From CAZMNY01 sp964635375 (GTDB taxonomy: Bacteria; Planctomycetota; Planctomycetia; Pirellulales; Pirellulaceae): a stretch of 23,641 nucleotides of DNA. Below the pieces are notes generated by a model that was given only the letters and a program-made list of their open reading frames with translations, made no database searches and had not been told where the DNA came from. Shown in pieces: positions 16,537 to 23,641 of the stretch. The stretch spans positions 1-23,641 of the forward strand of contig CAZWOU010000110.1 in the NCBI GenBank assembly GCA_964635375.1, read 5' to 3'. The position numbers and the translations under genes are program-made. Numbering within the stretch: the stretch's first letter is position 1; the number at the start of each line of letters is the position of its first letter.

Positions 16537-17928
16537 TCAGCTAAACAGATTATCAATGATTTCGCCGTCGGCTATCGACGTCGGGCGAGGGAGTTGGGGA
16601 AAGTAGGTTCGGTGGTGGTCGATGCCGAGTGCGTGGTAGATCGAAGCGGCAAAGTCGTCGGGGCGCCAAGGCCGAGTCTTCGGCTCCGCCCCGTTCTTAT
16701 CGGTCGCTCCGATGACCGCTCCGCCTCGAATGCCAGCGCCGGCGAGCAACACGTTGCCGGCTCGCGGGTAATGGTCTCGCCCAGCGGTCTTGTTCACTTT
16801 CGGAGTCCGCCCGAACTCGCCCATCGCGACGACCAAGGTGGTTTCCAATAACCCTCTGTCTTCGAGGTCGTCGAGTAGGACGGAAAGCGACATGTCGAGC
16901 TGAGGCAAGTTGCCTGGCCCTGAATACGAATGCCACTTGCTTCCAGCGGGGACGGCGGAGGGACGATGTTGGAACGACATCATTGAATCGAAGAGCCAGC
17001 CGTGGTTGTCCCAGGTTCCGTTGGTCTTTCCCTCGCCAAACAGCCCGCCTTGAACCGCTTGGTTGATTGTGACAAACCTCGCCCCCGCCTCGATCAATCG
17101 GCGTCCAAGCAGAATTCGCTGTCCATAAACATTGGCGCCGTAACGCTCCCGCACAGCGGTCGGTTCGGACTCCAAATCCATCGCACTCTTCATCGCGCCG
17201 CTCGTCAGCATCGCGATAGCTTCGCCAGCGAACTTGTCATTCGCGAGCAGGCCAGAGTCCTCCACATCCGCCAACTGGCTCAAGTTCTCCAGCTGAGTTA
17301 GCATCGAGCGGCGGTCCTCGAATCGGCTGGGTGAGAGGTTTAGCTTCCCGATCTTGAGTTCCGGGCTTCCAGGATCGCCCTCGATGTTGAACGCGCCATG
17401 CGCTTGACCCAGGTATCCGGGAGGCGTCGTATAGCGGGCGGCGAAAGGAATGCCGAAATGGGGCGGGACTCCCTTCGTCTTGGAGCCGTAAAGAGCCGAC
17501 ACGAGGCAACCGAAGTTGGGAAAGTACTGCTCGCCAGTCGGGAAAAAACCGCTGGCCACATGTTGCGAACCTGTGGCGTGCGAGCCGCTCCGGCCTTGCC
17601 ACGATCGCACAATGGCGACCTTGTCCATCCGCTTGGCCATCAACGGCAACTTCTCGCAAATGAATGTGCCGGGAACATTGGTGCTTGTCGGTTTCCAAAG
17701 ACCGCGCACTTCGGCCGGCGCGTCAGGCTTAGGGTCAAACGTCTCGAACTGACTTGGACCCCCCGCAAGAAAAATGAAAATGCACGACATCTCGCGGCCC
17801 GCATTCTGGGCGCCAGCGTGTTTCGCTGCCTGAAGAATTTTCGGCAAGCTCAGACCAAACATGCCCACGCCGATTTGCATCGCAGCGCGACGTGTGACCT
17901 GAGGACTGAAATGGGATGGTCCAAACAT
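16537..17928 (-). CDS. DUF1501 family protein, twin-arginine-like leader
   Basis: A 463-residue paralogue of the downstream DUF1501 protein. It has a TRRAAMQIGVGMFGLSLP leader (Arg13-Arg14), LAGGPSQFETFDPKPDAP near residue 55, GEFGRTPK from residue 370 and GRDHYPR from about 383. It carries an insert-rich middle region (FFPTGEQYFPNFGC) and conserved DNHGWLFDSM not shared with its neighbour, so the two are diverged members and not a recent copy. GGAG sits six bases before ATG 17928. It is probably exported and membrane- or periplasm-associated, with activity unknown. In planctomycete genomes DUF1501 genes usually sit beside DUF1549/DUF1553 cytochrome genes; none is present here. It is the first gene of a likely two-gene transcript. 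Confidence 0.9.
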   Translation of the reverse strand: MFGPSHFSPQVTRRAAMQIGVGMFGLSLPKILQAAKHAGAQNAGREMSCIFIFLAGGPSQFETFDPKPDAPAEVRGLWKPTSTNVPGTFICEKLPLMAKRMDKVAIVRSWQGRSGSHATGSQHVASGFFPTGEQYFPNFGCLVSALYGSKTKGVPPHFGIPFAARYTTPPGYLGQAHGAFNIEGDPGSPELKIGKLNLSPSRFEDRRSMLTQLENLSQLADVEDSGLLANDKFAGEAIAMLTSGAMKSAMDLESEPTAVRERYGANVYGQRILLGRRLIEAGARFVTINQAVQGGLFGEGKTNGTWDNHGWLFDSMMSFQHRPSAVPAGSKWHSYSGPGNLPQLDMSLSVLLDDLEDRGLLETTLVVAMGEFGRTPKVNKTAGRDHYPRAGNVLLAGAGIRGGAVIGATDKNGAEPKTRPWRPDDFAASIYHALGIDHHRTYFPQLPRPTSIADGEIIDNLFS

Positions 17929-18007
17929 GAACAGCTCCAGTCGATATTGGAGCGCCGATTATAGCGTGTTTCGCCCGCCCTCTACCATCCAAATCTGACG
18001 GAATGCC

Positions 18008-18676
18008 CTAGAGCACGCCGTACTTCTTGAATGCGTCGGTTGCTTTCATGCCCCCGCGAATCGCGTCTCGCACCTCGTCCTCGTCGTGCACCTTGGCCCA
18101 GGCCAGACGCAGTACTTCCTGTTCGACGGGTTGCGGTATCACAGCGACGCCGTCCGCGTCGGCGATCACCAAGTCTCCGGGGGCAAAGGCGACCCCGTCA
18201 ATCTCGACAATGACATCCACATCGACAACTCGCTGACGGTTCTGGCTGTCGTAGACACAGACGCCGCGGGCAAACGTTGGGAAGTTGAGTGAGGAGATTT
18301 GAGCGACATCCCGCACCGCCCCGTCGATAATCGCGCCGATGCATCCTTGGTTCTTGGCGGCTGTCGTCAACAGTTCGCCCCAAATGCCCGACCTCATCGA
18401 ACCGGCCGCAGCCGCAATCAAGACGTCGTCCGGTTGGCAACTATCGACCGCCTTCAACTCCAACGCGTAGGGATCGGCGTCTTCGTGGGCCATCTCCACC
18501 CACAGCGTTGTCTTACATCGGCCCAGAAGGACATCGCTCGAAGTTTGGGTCGCGAAAGCGACTCGAGGCGATTGGTTCCTGAACCCAACAGAGTCGAGCG
18601 CGTCACAGACCACGGCCGTGTAAAGGCGCTCTCGTAGTTCGACTAATGTTGGCGTTTCGTTGCGATTCGTGTTCAT
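18008..18676 (-). CDS. RraA-like family protein (aldolase/decarboxylase type)
   Basis: A 222-residue protein of the RraA-like family, which includes 4-hydroxy-4-methyl-2-oxoglutarate/4-carboxy-4-hydroxy-2-oxoadipate class II aldolases, oxaloacetate decarboxylases and the RNase E inhibitor RraA. The key signatures are present: GSMRSGIWGELL (92-103) and the Mg/substrate site DGAVRD (118-123, Arg122 and Asp123). The extra length beyond the 160-residue RraA core and the intact Arg-Asp pair favour a metal-dependent lyase over an RNase regulator. The start is fixed by an in-frame TAG three codons upstream of ATG 18676. No signal peptide is seen, so it is cytoplasmic. It is divergent from the M81 and PLP-enzyme genes across a 152-bp gap, suggesting common control. 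The substrate is unknown. Confidence 0.85.
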   Translation of the reverse strand: MNTNRNETPTLVELRERLYTAVVCDALDSVGFRNQSPRVAFATQTSSDVLLGRCKTTLWVEMAHEDADPYALELKAVDSCQPDDVLIAAAAGSMRSGIWGELLTTAAKNQGCIGAIIDGAVRDVAQISSLNFPTFARGVCVYDSQNRQRVVDVDVIVEIDGVAFAPGDLVIADADGVAVIPQPVEQEVLRLAWAKVHDEDEVRDAIRGGMKATDAFKKYGVL

Positions 18677-18815
18677 GGGCGTTGACTAGATGGCTGTACA
18701 AAGCAGCGCAAAACGTAAATGATTGTGTGATTGGCCAGACGAAGCCAGTTTACGGCGACCACGCCGCGATCACAACTCGCCGGGCGTTTGTCAACTCCAA
18801 CATACCCCGGCGTTC

Positions 18816-18831
18816 GAGGATCAGATCAGTG
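18816..18831 (+). promoter_or_regulatory. Ribosome binding site fixing a GTG start
   Basis: GAGGA at 18816-18820 lies eight bases before GTG 18829. It supports the GTG start over the longer in-frame reading that opens at 18646 and would overlap the divergent rraA-like gene. Confidence 0.75.
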
Positions 18832-20355
18832 CGCATCGGAATTATTGGCCTGTTACACGAATCCAACACGTTTGCCCAACCGCCAACGACTGTGAAGCAG
18901 TTTCGCGCAGGTACGTTGTTGGAGGGCGATGCGATTCTCGAGGAGTTTGCCGACGCCCATCATGAGCTTGGCGGCTTTGTCGCCGAGCTCGATGATGCGC
19001 GTGACGGCGGCGTTCAATCGGCTCCCATTTTTGCCGCGCGGGCCCTGCCGTCGGGCGCGGTTACCGCCGACGCCTTCGAGGATCTTGTTGGCAGGATGCT
19101 GAACTGCGTTGACGCCGCCGGACCGCTCGACGGCCTGCTCGTCGCCCCCCACGGCGCAACCGTCAGCGAGGAGTATCGAGACGCGGACGGCGAATGGTTG
19201 CGGCGCCTAAGAGAGCGGGTTGGCGACTTACCGATCGTCGGAACGCTGGACGCGCACGCGAATCTTTCCGCGGCCATGGTGGAGAACTGCAACGCGCTGA
19301 TCGCATATCGCACCAACCCCCACCTCGATCAGCGGCAGCGGGGTCGCCAGGCGGCTGCCTTGTTGATGCAGGTTGTGCGGACGGAAGTCGCGCCGCAGAT
19401 GGCGGCGGTCCTCCCCCCAATGGCGATCAATATCGAGAAACAATGTACTGACGAGCCGCATCTTCAGCCGCTCTATTCGCTGGCGGATGAGCAGCTGCAA
19501 AGGGGACTGTTGGCGAACAGCATCTTACTCGGCTTCCCCTACTCGGATGTCGCCGAAATGGGCTCAGCCGTCATCGCCGTGGCGGAGACCCGCGCTGAAG
19601 CAGATTCGAATGCGATCGAATTGGCCTCGCAAATGTGGCGAGATCGCTCCGCGTTTGTGGGTGAGTTCATCGAGCCCGCCGAAGCCGTGGAAGACTGCCT
19701 GGGAAATCGCGGCAGCAACACCGCGCCAACCTGTCTATTGGATATGGGCGACAACGTGGGCGGCGGCTCAGCCGCAGATGGAACGTTCCTGTTTGCTGAG
19801 ATGCACAAACGGAGAATTCCGCGTTGCTTTGTTTGCCTCTACGACCCGGGAGCCGTTGCCACCTGTGTGGAACGAGGGATCGGCGCCCAGATTCGCATCG
19901 AGGTCGGAGGGAAAACGGATCGGCTGCACGGTTCGCCCGTGCACATCGATGCCAGAATCATCTCCAGGCACGACGGCCGCTTTTCCGAAACGCAGCCGCG
20001 ACATGGCGGGATGACGCGATTCGACCAAGGCGAAACCGTCGTCCTGGAAACCGACTACGGCGCAGTCGTCATGCTCACGACTCGGCGGATGACGCCTTTC
20101 AGCTTGCAGCAGCTGGTCAGCTGCGGCGTCGATCCCTCCCAGTTCCAAATGATCGTCGCCAAGGGCGTCAACGCGCCGCTGGCCGCCTATCGCGAGGTTT
20201 GTAATGACTTCATTCGAGTCAACACGCAAGGCTCGACTTGCGCCGATATGATGAAACTCAACTACAGCCGGCGACGGGCCCCGCTGTTCCCATTTGACTC
20301 GGCGCTCCAGTGGGAAGCGACCGAGCACGTGATCCACGGGTTCGCGACCTCCTAA
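18829..20355 (+). CDS. M81 family metallopeptidase (MlrC-like)
   Basis: A 508-residue protein of the M81/MlrC family, named after the microcystin-degrading enzyme MlrC. From GTG 18829 the N-terminus is MRIGIIGLLHESNTF, a family hallmark. Later landmarks are VAPHGA (105-110), GTLDAHANLS (138-147) and RTNPHLD (161-167). The Asp141-x-His143 pair with His165 22 residues on is a likely metal-binding set. The C-terminal part carries LLDMGDNVGGGSAADGT and the late VNAPLAAYREV, both typical of the family's second domain. Most relatives are not linked to microcystin; amide or small-peptide hydrolysis is the reasonable general guess. No signal peptide is seen, so it is cytoplasmic. It ends one base before an ATG of the next gene, so the two are almost surely cotranscribed and perhaps translationally coupled. 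Confidence 0.9.
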   Translation: MRIGIIGLLHESNTFAQPPTTVKQFRAGTLLEGDAILEEFADAHHELGGFVAELDDARDGGVQSAPIFAARALPSGAVTADAFEDLVGRMLNCVDAAGPLDGLLVAPHGATVSEEYRDADGEWLRRLRERVGDLPIVGTLDAHANLSAAMVENCNALIAYRTNPHLDQRQRGRQAAALLMQVVRTEVAPQMAAVLPPMAINIEKQCTDEPHLQPLYSLADEQLQRGLLANSILLGFPYSDVAEMGSAVIAVAETRAEADSNAIELASQMWRDRSAFVGEFIEPAEAVEDCLGNRGSNTAPTCLLDMGDNVGGGSAADGTFLFAEMHKRRIPRCFVCLYDPGAVATCVERGIGAQIRIEVGGKTDRLHGSPVHIDARIISRHDGRFSETQPRHGGMTRFDQGETVVLETDYGAVVMLTTRRMTPFSLQQLVSCGVDPSQFQMIVAKGVNAPLAAYREVCNDFIRVNTQGSTCADMMKLNYSRRRAPLFPFDSALQWEATEHVIHGFATS

Positions 20356-20364
20356 GATGCCGCT

Positions 20365-20377
20365 GGAGACACAGATG
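20365..20377 (+). promoter_or_regulatory. Ribosome binding site of the PLP-lyase gene
   Basis: GGAG at 20365-20368 lies six bases before ATG 20375. The earlier ATG at 20357 has no comparable site, which favours 20375 as the start. Confidence 0.65.
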
Positions 20378-21337
20378 CAGTTGCCAAACTTGTCGTCGAT
20401 TGAAGCGGCGTCGGAGTGTGTCTACGCCCGTTTCTCGGCCACGCCCCAATACCGCTGGCCCCAACTGTGCGACCGCACCGGCGCAGACGTGTGGGTGAAG
20501 CATGAGAACCACACGCCAGTGGGCGCCTTCAAAGTTCGAGGCGGTTTGGTCTACATGCAACGACTCAAAGCTCGCCTGCCGAATACGAGGGGAATAGTCA
20601 CCGCGACGCGGGGCAATCACGGTCAATCCGTGGCCTATGCAGCGAAACTAGAAGGGATGCGGACCGTCGTTTGCGTCCCACACGGGAACTCTACCGAGAA
20701 GAACCGCGCCATGCGACTGCTTGGCGCCGAACTTGTTGAACATGGCGACGACTTTCAGGAAGCTCGCGAGCATGGCGAACAATTGGCGCTCGACCGCAAT
20801 CTACATTGGATGCCGTCATTCCATGAAGACTTGATTCAAGGTGTTGCGACTTGCCCACTCGAACTGTTTCGCTCAACGCCAGATATCGACACGGTCTACG
20901 TGCCGATCGGTCTCGGTTCCGGGATCTGCGCCACGATTGCGGTGCGAGAGGCGCTCGGCTTGCGGACCAAGGTGGTTGGAGTCGTGGCGAAAGCGGCCGA
21001 CGCCTACAAGCAGTCGTTTGAGGCTGGCCAGGTTGTCGAGACGGCGTCGGCGAACACGATCGCGGATGGGATGGCGTGTCGCGTTCCGGAGCCAGGCGCG
21101 GTCGCCCTCATCAATCGTTACGTCGAACGCATTGTCTCGCTCGATGATGGCGAGATCGCGGCCGCAATGAGGGCCTATTTTGTCGACACCCACAACGTGG
21201 CCGAACCAGCCGGGGCAGCGCCGCTGGGCGCTCTCCTGCAGGAAAGTGAGCTGATGCTGGGGAAACGTGTCGCCTTGATGCTCACGGGCGCCAATGTCGA
21301 CTGTTCGGTGTTTGCACACGCCCTAGGAGCGGTGTGA
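20375..21337 (+). CDS. Threonine dehydratase-like PLP-dependent lyase
   Basis: A fold-type II PLP enzyme of 320 residues from ATG 20375 (326 from ATG 20357). The Schiff-base lysine is Lys53 within ENHTPVGAFKVRGG, equivalent to the SFKxRGA motif of serine/threonine dehydratases. ATRGNHGQSVAYAA (77-90) forms the substrate loop and PIGLGSGICA (177-186) the phosphate-binding loop, which departs from the usual GGGGL type. The family deaminates hydroxy-amino acids (threonine, serine, 3-hydroxyaspartate) to 2-oxo acids and ammonia. There is no C-terminal ACT regulatory domain, so it is a catabolic-type enzyme. Its place directly behind the M81 gene suggests it deaminates a product released by that hydrolase. 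The stop codon lies within a short tandem duplication. Confidence 0.85.
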   Translation: MQLPNLSSIEAASECVYARFSATPQYRWPQLCDRTGADVWVKHENHTPVGAFKVRGGLVYMQRLKARLPNTRGIVTATRGNHGQSVAYAAKLEGMRTVVCVPHGNSTEKNRAMRLLGAELVEHGDDFQEAREHGEQLALDRNLHWMPSFHEDLIQGVATCPLELFRSTPDIDTVYVPIGLGSGICATIAVREALGLRTKVVGVVAKAADAYKQSFEAGQVVETASANTIADGMACRVPEPGAVALINRYVERIVSLDDGEIAAAMRAYFVDTHNVAEPAGAAPLGALLQESELMLGKRVALMLTGANVDCSVFAHALGAV

Positions 21338-21356
21338 GCTGAGGTGCGGTGTGAGC
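21329..21356. repeat. 17-bp period duplication over the stop codon of the PLP-lyase gene
   Basis: GCGGTGTGAGC occurs at 21329-21339 and 21346-21356. The first copy contains the TGA stop (21335-21337) of the PLP-enzyme gene; the second repeats it out of frame. Confidence 0.9.
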
Positions 21357-21458
21357 AAGGGTGTGAAGAAGACGGCCCTTGGCGGACTCCAAAACTTCGC
21401 ATCCTCGGCTGGGACTGTTTCCAACCTCAAACGCAGTTTCGCCGCGGCGATCTGCCCT

Positions 21459-22946
21459 TTACCAGACGACATTCAGACCCAAGCTGATCCCTTGGGCCCA
21501 GTAGTCGCTGTCGCGAAAAGCGAAGGCGGGGCGCAGCGGACCTGTGATCGGATCCACGGGAGGCGGAAGCAACTCTGGATTGACGTCCAAGTCGATCTGA
21601 TCGCCCGGCCGAACCACTCGGCTCCAGTAGATGAAGTTGTACCCGGCCGAGACGCTTATATGCTGAGTCAGTTGTTTGGAAAGCCGCGCTTCCAACTCAG
21701 GGACCATTCCGAAGACGTTGCGTTGGTGCAGGCCGATGTTGCTAGTTTGGGCTAACAAACCGCCGACGCCGGCGTTCGTCGTCTGTCCGTCGATTCGCAC
21801 TGACTGCTGAATATCGCCGAGCGACATGCGCCCCGCGATGGCGAGGGTCCAGTCGCGATGGGCCGTTAGGCATTGCACGCCCAATTCGACCCCGTGAAAT
21901 TCATTCATCGTGTCGAAGCGATCGAAGATGTCGATATCGGTTTCGGCGTTGTTGTTGAGTAAGTCGACCGCAGTGAGGTCTTCGCGGATGAGCAGTCCTT
22001 CGCTGAGACGAAAGTATCTGTAGCCCGCGCTGAAGTCGATATTGGAAGCGTACCGCGAGTCGCCCGCGTCTTGTATGTCGAGGACGCCTTGATTGTTGCC
22101 CAGGCTGCATTTCCATCTCGCTGCGGCGCCGACAAAGGATGTCGCGAGGTCGACAGAGACGCGGCCTCGAAGCAGCTCACCTGTCCGCGTGCCGGAAACG
22201 AGTTCGGCGTCCTCTCGAGCGGGCGGGTCAGGCGCCCCGACGGCGTCGAGGGGATTGATGTTGAAGAAGGGGCGGCCGAGAAAAGGGAGGCCATCAGCAT
22301 TCGATCCGACGCTGAAGCCGAGCCTCTCTTGCTCGAGACCGAAATATTCAAGCTCCCAGCCGCCGCAACCCCAGCAGCCAAAGTCGCTGCCGAACCGGAT
22401 GCGGCCGCCGCTGTGAGAATCTTCCATGTAGTCCCGGTTGCCAAACAGAATTGTCGTGTTGGGCAAGATTAAGCCTGCCGCGTCGGCGCCGGTCGTGACC
22501 AAAGGCGGCACATCCATGCCCTTCGTCCACCAGTTCAGATAGTCGGCCTCGATATAGAAGTTACGCGCTGGCAACAGCTGGTAGTCCACCCAGTATTCAT
22601 CGTGCAAGACTTGGTCGGGGGCGAGCAGGGCATTGGAGTCCGGACCGACCTGATTGACGACGTCGAAGCTTACTTCTAGATCCGTCGGTGACGGGGCGGT
22701 GGGCGCGCTTGCCAATTCGCCCGCTGTCGACGCCCGCTCGCCCTTTTGCTGGCTTGTTAGAAGGATCTGAGGCGGCGGCGGCGGCGAGTCATCCTCGCTC
22801 GAGCCGGCGTTTGTCTGTTCCGTCAATTGCGGCGGAGCGGCGCCTTTTGGCGTCGCCGGCCCCTGGGCGAAGGCGGCGCTGGCGAGAACCGCCCAGGCGA
22901 TGGCAACACGCAATACCCTGCGATGAATCATGGTTTCCACGATCAT
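21459..22946 (-). CDS. BBP7 family outer-membrane beta-barrel protein
   Basis: A 495-residue protein with a signal peptide (hydrophobic core ending ASAAFAQG), a low-complexity acidic and proline-rich segment (SSEDDSPPPPPQ), then the BBP7-type barrel. The barrel opens with FYIEADYLNWWTKGMDVPPL, where the planctomycete family typically has YLxWWxKG, and continues with ILFGN and an RIRFGSDFGCWGCGGWELEY strand. It ends in NVVW, a C-terminal aromatic suited to outer-membrane insertion by BAM. The role is porin-like or structural; function in the family is not established. The start is uncertain: ATG 22946 or ATG 22931 both give a signal peptide, while the longer reading to 23033 does not. Only weak GGAA lies near 22931. 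It is divergent from proS. Confidence 0.85.
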   Translation of the reverse strand: MIVETMIHRRVLRVAIAWAVLASAAFAQGPATPKGAAPPQLTEQTNAGSSEDDSPPPPPQILLTSQQKGERASTAGELASAPTAPSPTDLEVSFDVVNQVGPDSNALLAPDQVLHDEYWVDYQLLPARNFYIEADYLNWWTKGMDVPPLVTTGADAAGLILPNTTILFGNRDYMEDSHSGGRIRFGSDFGCWGCGGWELEYFGLEQERLGFSVGSNADGLPFLGRPFFNINPLDAVGAPDPPAREDAELVSGTRTGELLRGRVSVDLATSFVGAAARWKCSLGNNQGVLDIQDAGDSRYASNIDFSAGYRYFRLSEGLLIREDLTAVDLLNNNAETDIDIFDRFDTMNEFHGVELGVQCLTAHRDWTLAIAGRMSLGDIQQSVRIDGQTTNAGVGGLLAQTSNIGLHQRNVFGMVPELEARLSKQLTQHISVSAGYNFIYWSRVVRPGDQIDLDVNPELLPPPVDPITGPLRPAFAFRDSDYWAQGISLGLNVVW

Positions 22947-23172
22947 TGAATTGAGAATGAAAATGGGCCGCCGCTTGTAGGAGAATCTGGCCCCTCGAGT
23001 CAAGACCAATTCCCTGGGCATTTGACAGCTCACCGCTCATCCGCGGCTGCCCAAATCGGTGAGGCGGTTGCCTTTGGGGCCTTGTTCAGAAAGGGCGCGC
23101 CACGTCAAATGACCTATGACAAGTGGAAGTCGGCGGCGCGGCTTCGGTTGCTCGTTGTTAACTAGAAACGGT

Positions 23173-23186
23173 AGGAGCGAGTCGTG
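23173..23186 (+). promoter_or_regulatory. Ribosome binding site and GTG start of proS
   Basis: AGGAG at 23173-23177 lies six bases before GTG 23184. An in-frame TAG at 23172-23174 rules out a start further upstream. Confidence 0.8.
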
Positions 23187-23641
23187 GCGAAGAAGCCCAA
23201 GAACGCAATTAGTCCAACTCGGGACGAGGACTATCCGGAGTGGTTTCAGCAAGTTATCCGGGCAGCCGACTTAGCCGAAGCTTCGCCGGTTCGAGGGTGC
23301 ATGGTGATCAAGCCGTGGGGCTGGGCGATCTGGGAGAACATGCAAGCCGTTCTCGATCGGATGTTCAAGGAAAGCGGTCACGAAAACGCCTATTTTCCTC
23401 TCTTCATTCCAATGAGCTTCTTGGAAAAAGAAGCTGAGCACGTCGACGGTTTCGCGAAGGAATGCGCGATCGTCACCCATCACCGCCTGGAGCCTGGGCC
23501 GGATGGGAAGCTTGTCCCCGCAGGTCCTCTGGAAGAGCCCTTGATCGTGCGGCCGACGAGCGAGACGATCATCGGGGCCATGTTTTCCAAGTGGGTCCAG
23601 TCGTATCGCGATCTGCCGATCTTGATCAACCAATGGGCCAA
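23184..23641 (+). CDS. proS: Prolyl-tRNA synthetase, type 3 (5' part; continues beyond window)
   Basis: The first 152 codons of a class II prolyl-tRNA synthetase, which charges tRNA-Pro with proline in the cytoplasm. RGCMVIKPWGWAIWENMQ (38-54), GHENAYFPLFIPMSFLEKEA (65-84) and HVDGFAKECAIVTHH (86-100) are signatures of the eukaryote/archaeon-like (type 3) enzyme, which lacks the bacterial-type editing insertion. RPTSETIIG (123-131) is part of the active-site region. The start is GTG 23184 with a good AGGAG and an upstream in-frame stop. The remaining two thirds or so of the family length lie beyond the right edge. Confidence 0.95.
   Translation, partial: MAKKPKNAISPTRDEDYPEWFQQVIRAADLAEASPVRGCMVIKPWGWAIWENMQAVLDRMFKESGHENAYFPLFIPMSFLEKEAEHVDGFAKECAIVTHHRLEPGPDGKLVPAGPLEEPLIVRPTSETIIGAMFSKWVQSYRDLPILINQWA

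Noticed and set aside
18714..18754. CGTAAA and TTTACG with an inner TGGC/GCCA as an operator palindrome between the divergent genes
   Set aside because: The arms are short and the spacing is asymmetric (12 bases on one side, one on the other), so it is not convincing as a dyad.
19768..20337. A 189-codon minus-strand frame over the M81 gene
   Set aside because: Antisense shadow; the plus-strand frame carries conserved M81 blocks throughout.
22771..22786. A GGC-repeat run in the BBP7 gene as a possible phase-variation tract
   Set aside because: The repeat is in multiples of three and encodes a short polyproline spacer, so slippage would only change its length, not switch the gene off.
1..23641. 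CRISPR arrays, tRNA or rRNA genes, and complete insertion sequences
   Set aside because: I looked for regular spaced repeats, tRNA-like arms and paired terminal inverted repeats and saw none; the only mobile-element trace is the IS256 fragment.

Overview
The window looks like a piece of a Planctomycetota chromosome, most likely from the Pirellulales/Rhodopirellula side. This rests on gene content: two DUF1501 proteins with twin-arginine leaders, a DUF1080 protein, a BBP7-type outer-membrane barrel, a large secreted propeller/HEAT/cytochrome c protein, a PQQ-propeller protein and a type 3 prolyl-tRNA synthetase. Every function below is inferred by reading translations and motifs by eye; no database search was run.

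Layout. 1-2187 (minus): monomeric NADP-dependent isocitrate dehydrogenase, cut by the left edge. 2373-4919 (minus): a secreted DUF1080 protein carrying two tandem alpha/beta-hydrolase units, the first with its catalytic residues lost. 5181-5636 (minus): a small cytochrome c'-like protein. 6053-7309 (plus): PQQ-propeller protein. 7488-7973 (plus): exported nickel superoxide dismutase. 8022-9761 (minus): CPA2 antiporter fused to a PTS EIIA domain. 9762-10610: a gene-poor stretch with at most one small gene. 10611-13757 (plus): large secreted dehydrogenase-like/HEAT/cytochrome c protein. 13946-15004 (plus): an IS256-family transposase remnant abutting a 5'-truncated outer-membrane protein gene, in one frame broken by a single TGA. 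A strong hairpin at 15061-15096 separates this from the convergent DUF1501 pair (15107-17928, minus). 18008-21337: a divergent metabolic cluster of an RraA-like protein (minus), an M81/MlrC-like metalloprotein and a threonine-dehydratase-like PLP enzyme (both plus). 21459-22946 (minus): BBP7-type barrel. 23184-end (plus): start of proS.

Most products are predicted to be exported, which fits the planctomycete habit of keeping large redox and hydrolytic proteins outside the cytoplasm. NiSOD and the two cytochrome c proteins point to oxidative and electron-transfer chemistry in the periplasm. The RraA/M81/PLP-lyase set looks like a small catabolic unit for a hydroxylated or amide-bearing amino-acid-like compound; the substrate cannot be told from sequence.

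I found no CRISPR array, rRNA, tRNA or complete mobile element. The least ordinary items are the half-dead tandem hydrolase, the IS256/outer-membrane-protein chimera, the RraA-M81-lyase cluster, the NiSOD whose metal hook is probably made by signal peptidase, and short tandem duplications that copy the stop codons of two genes.
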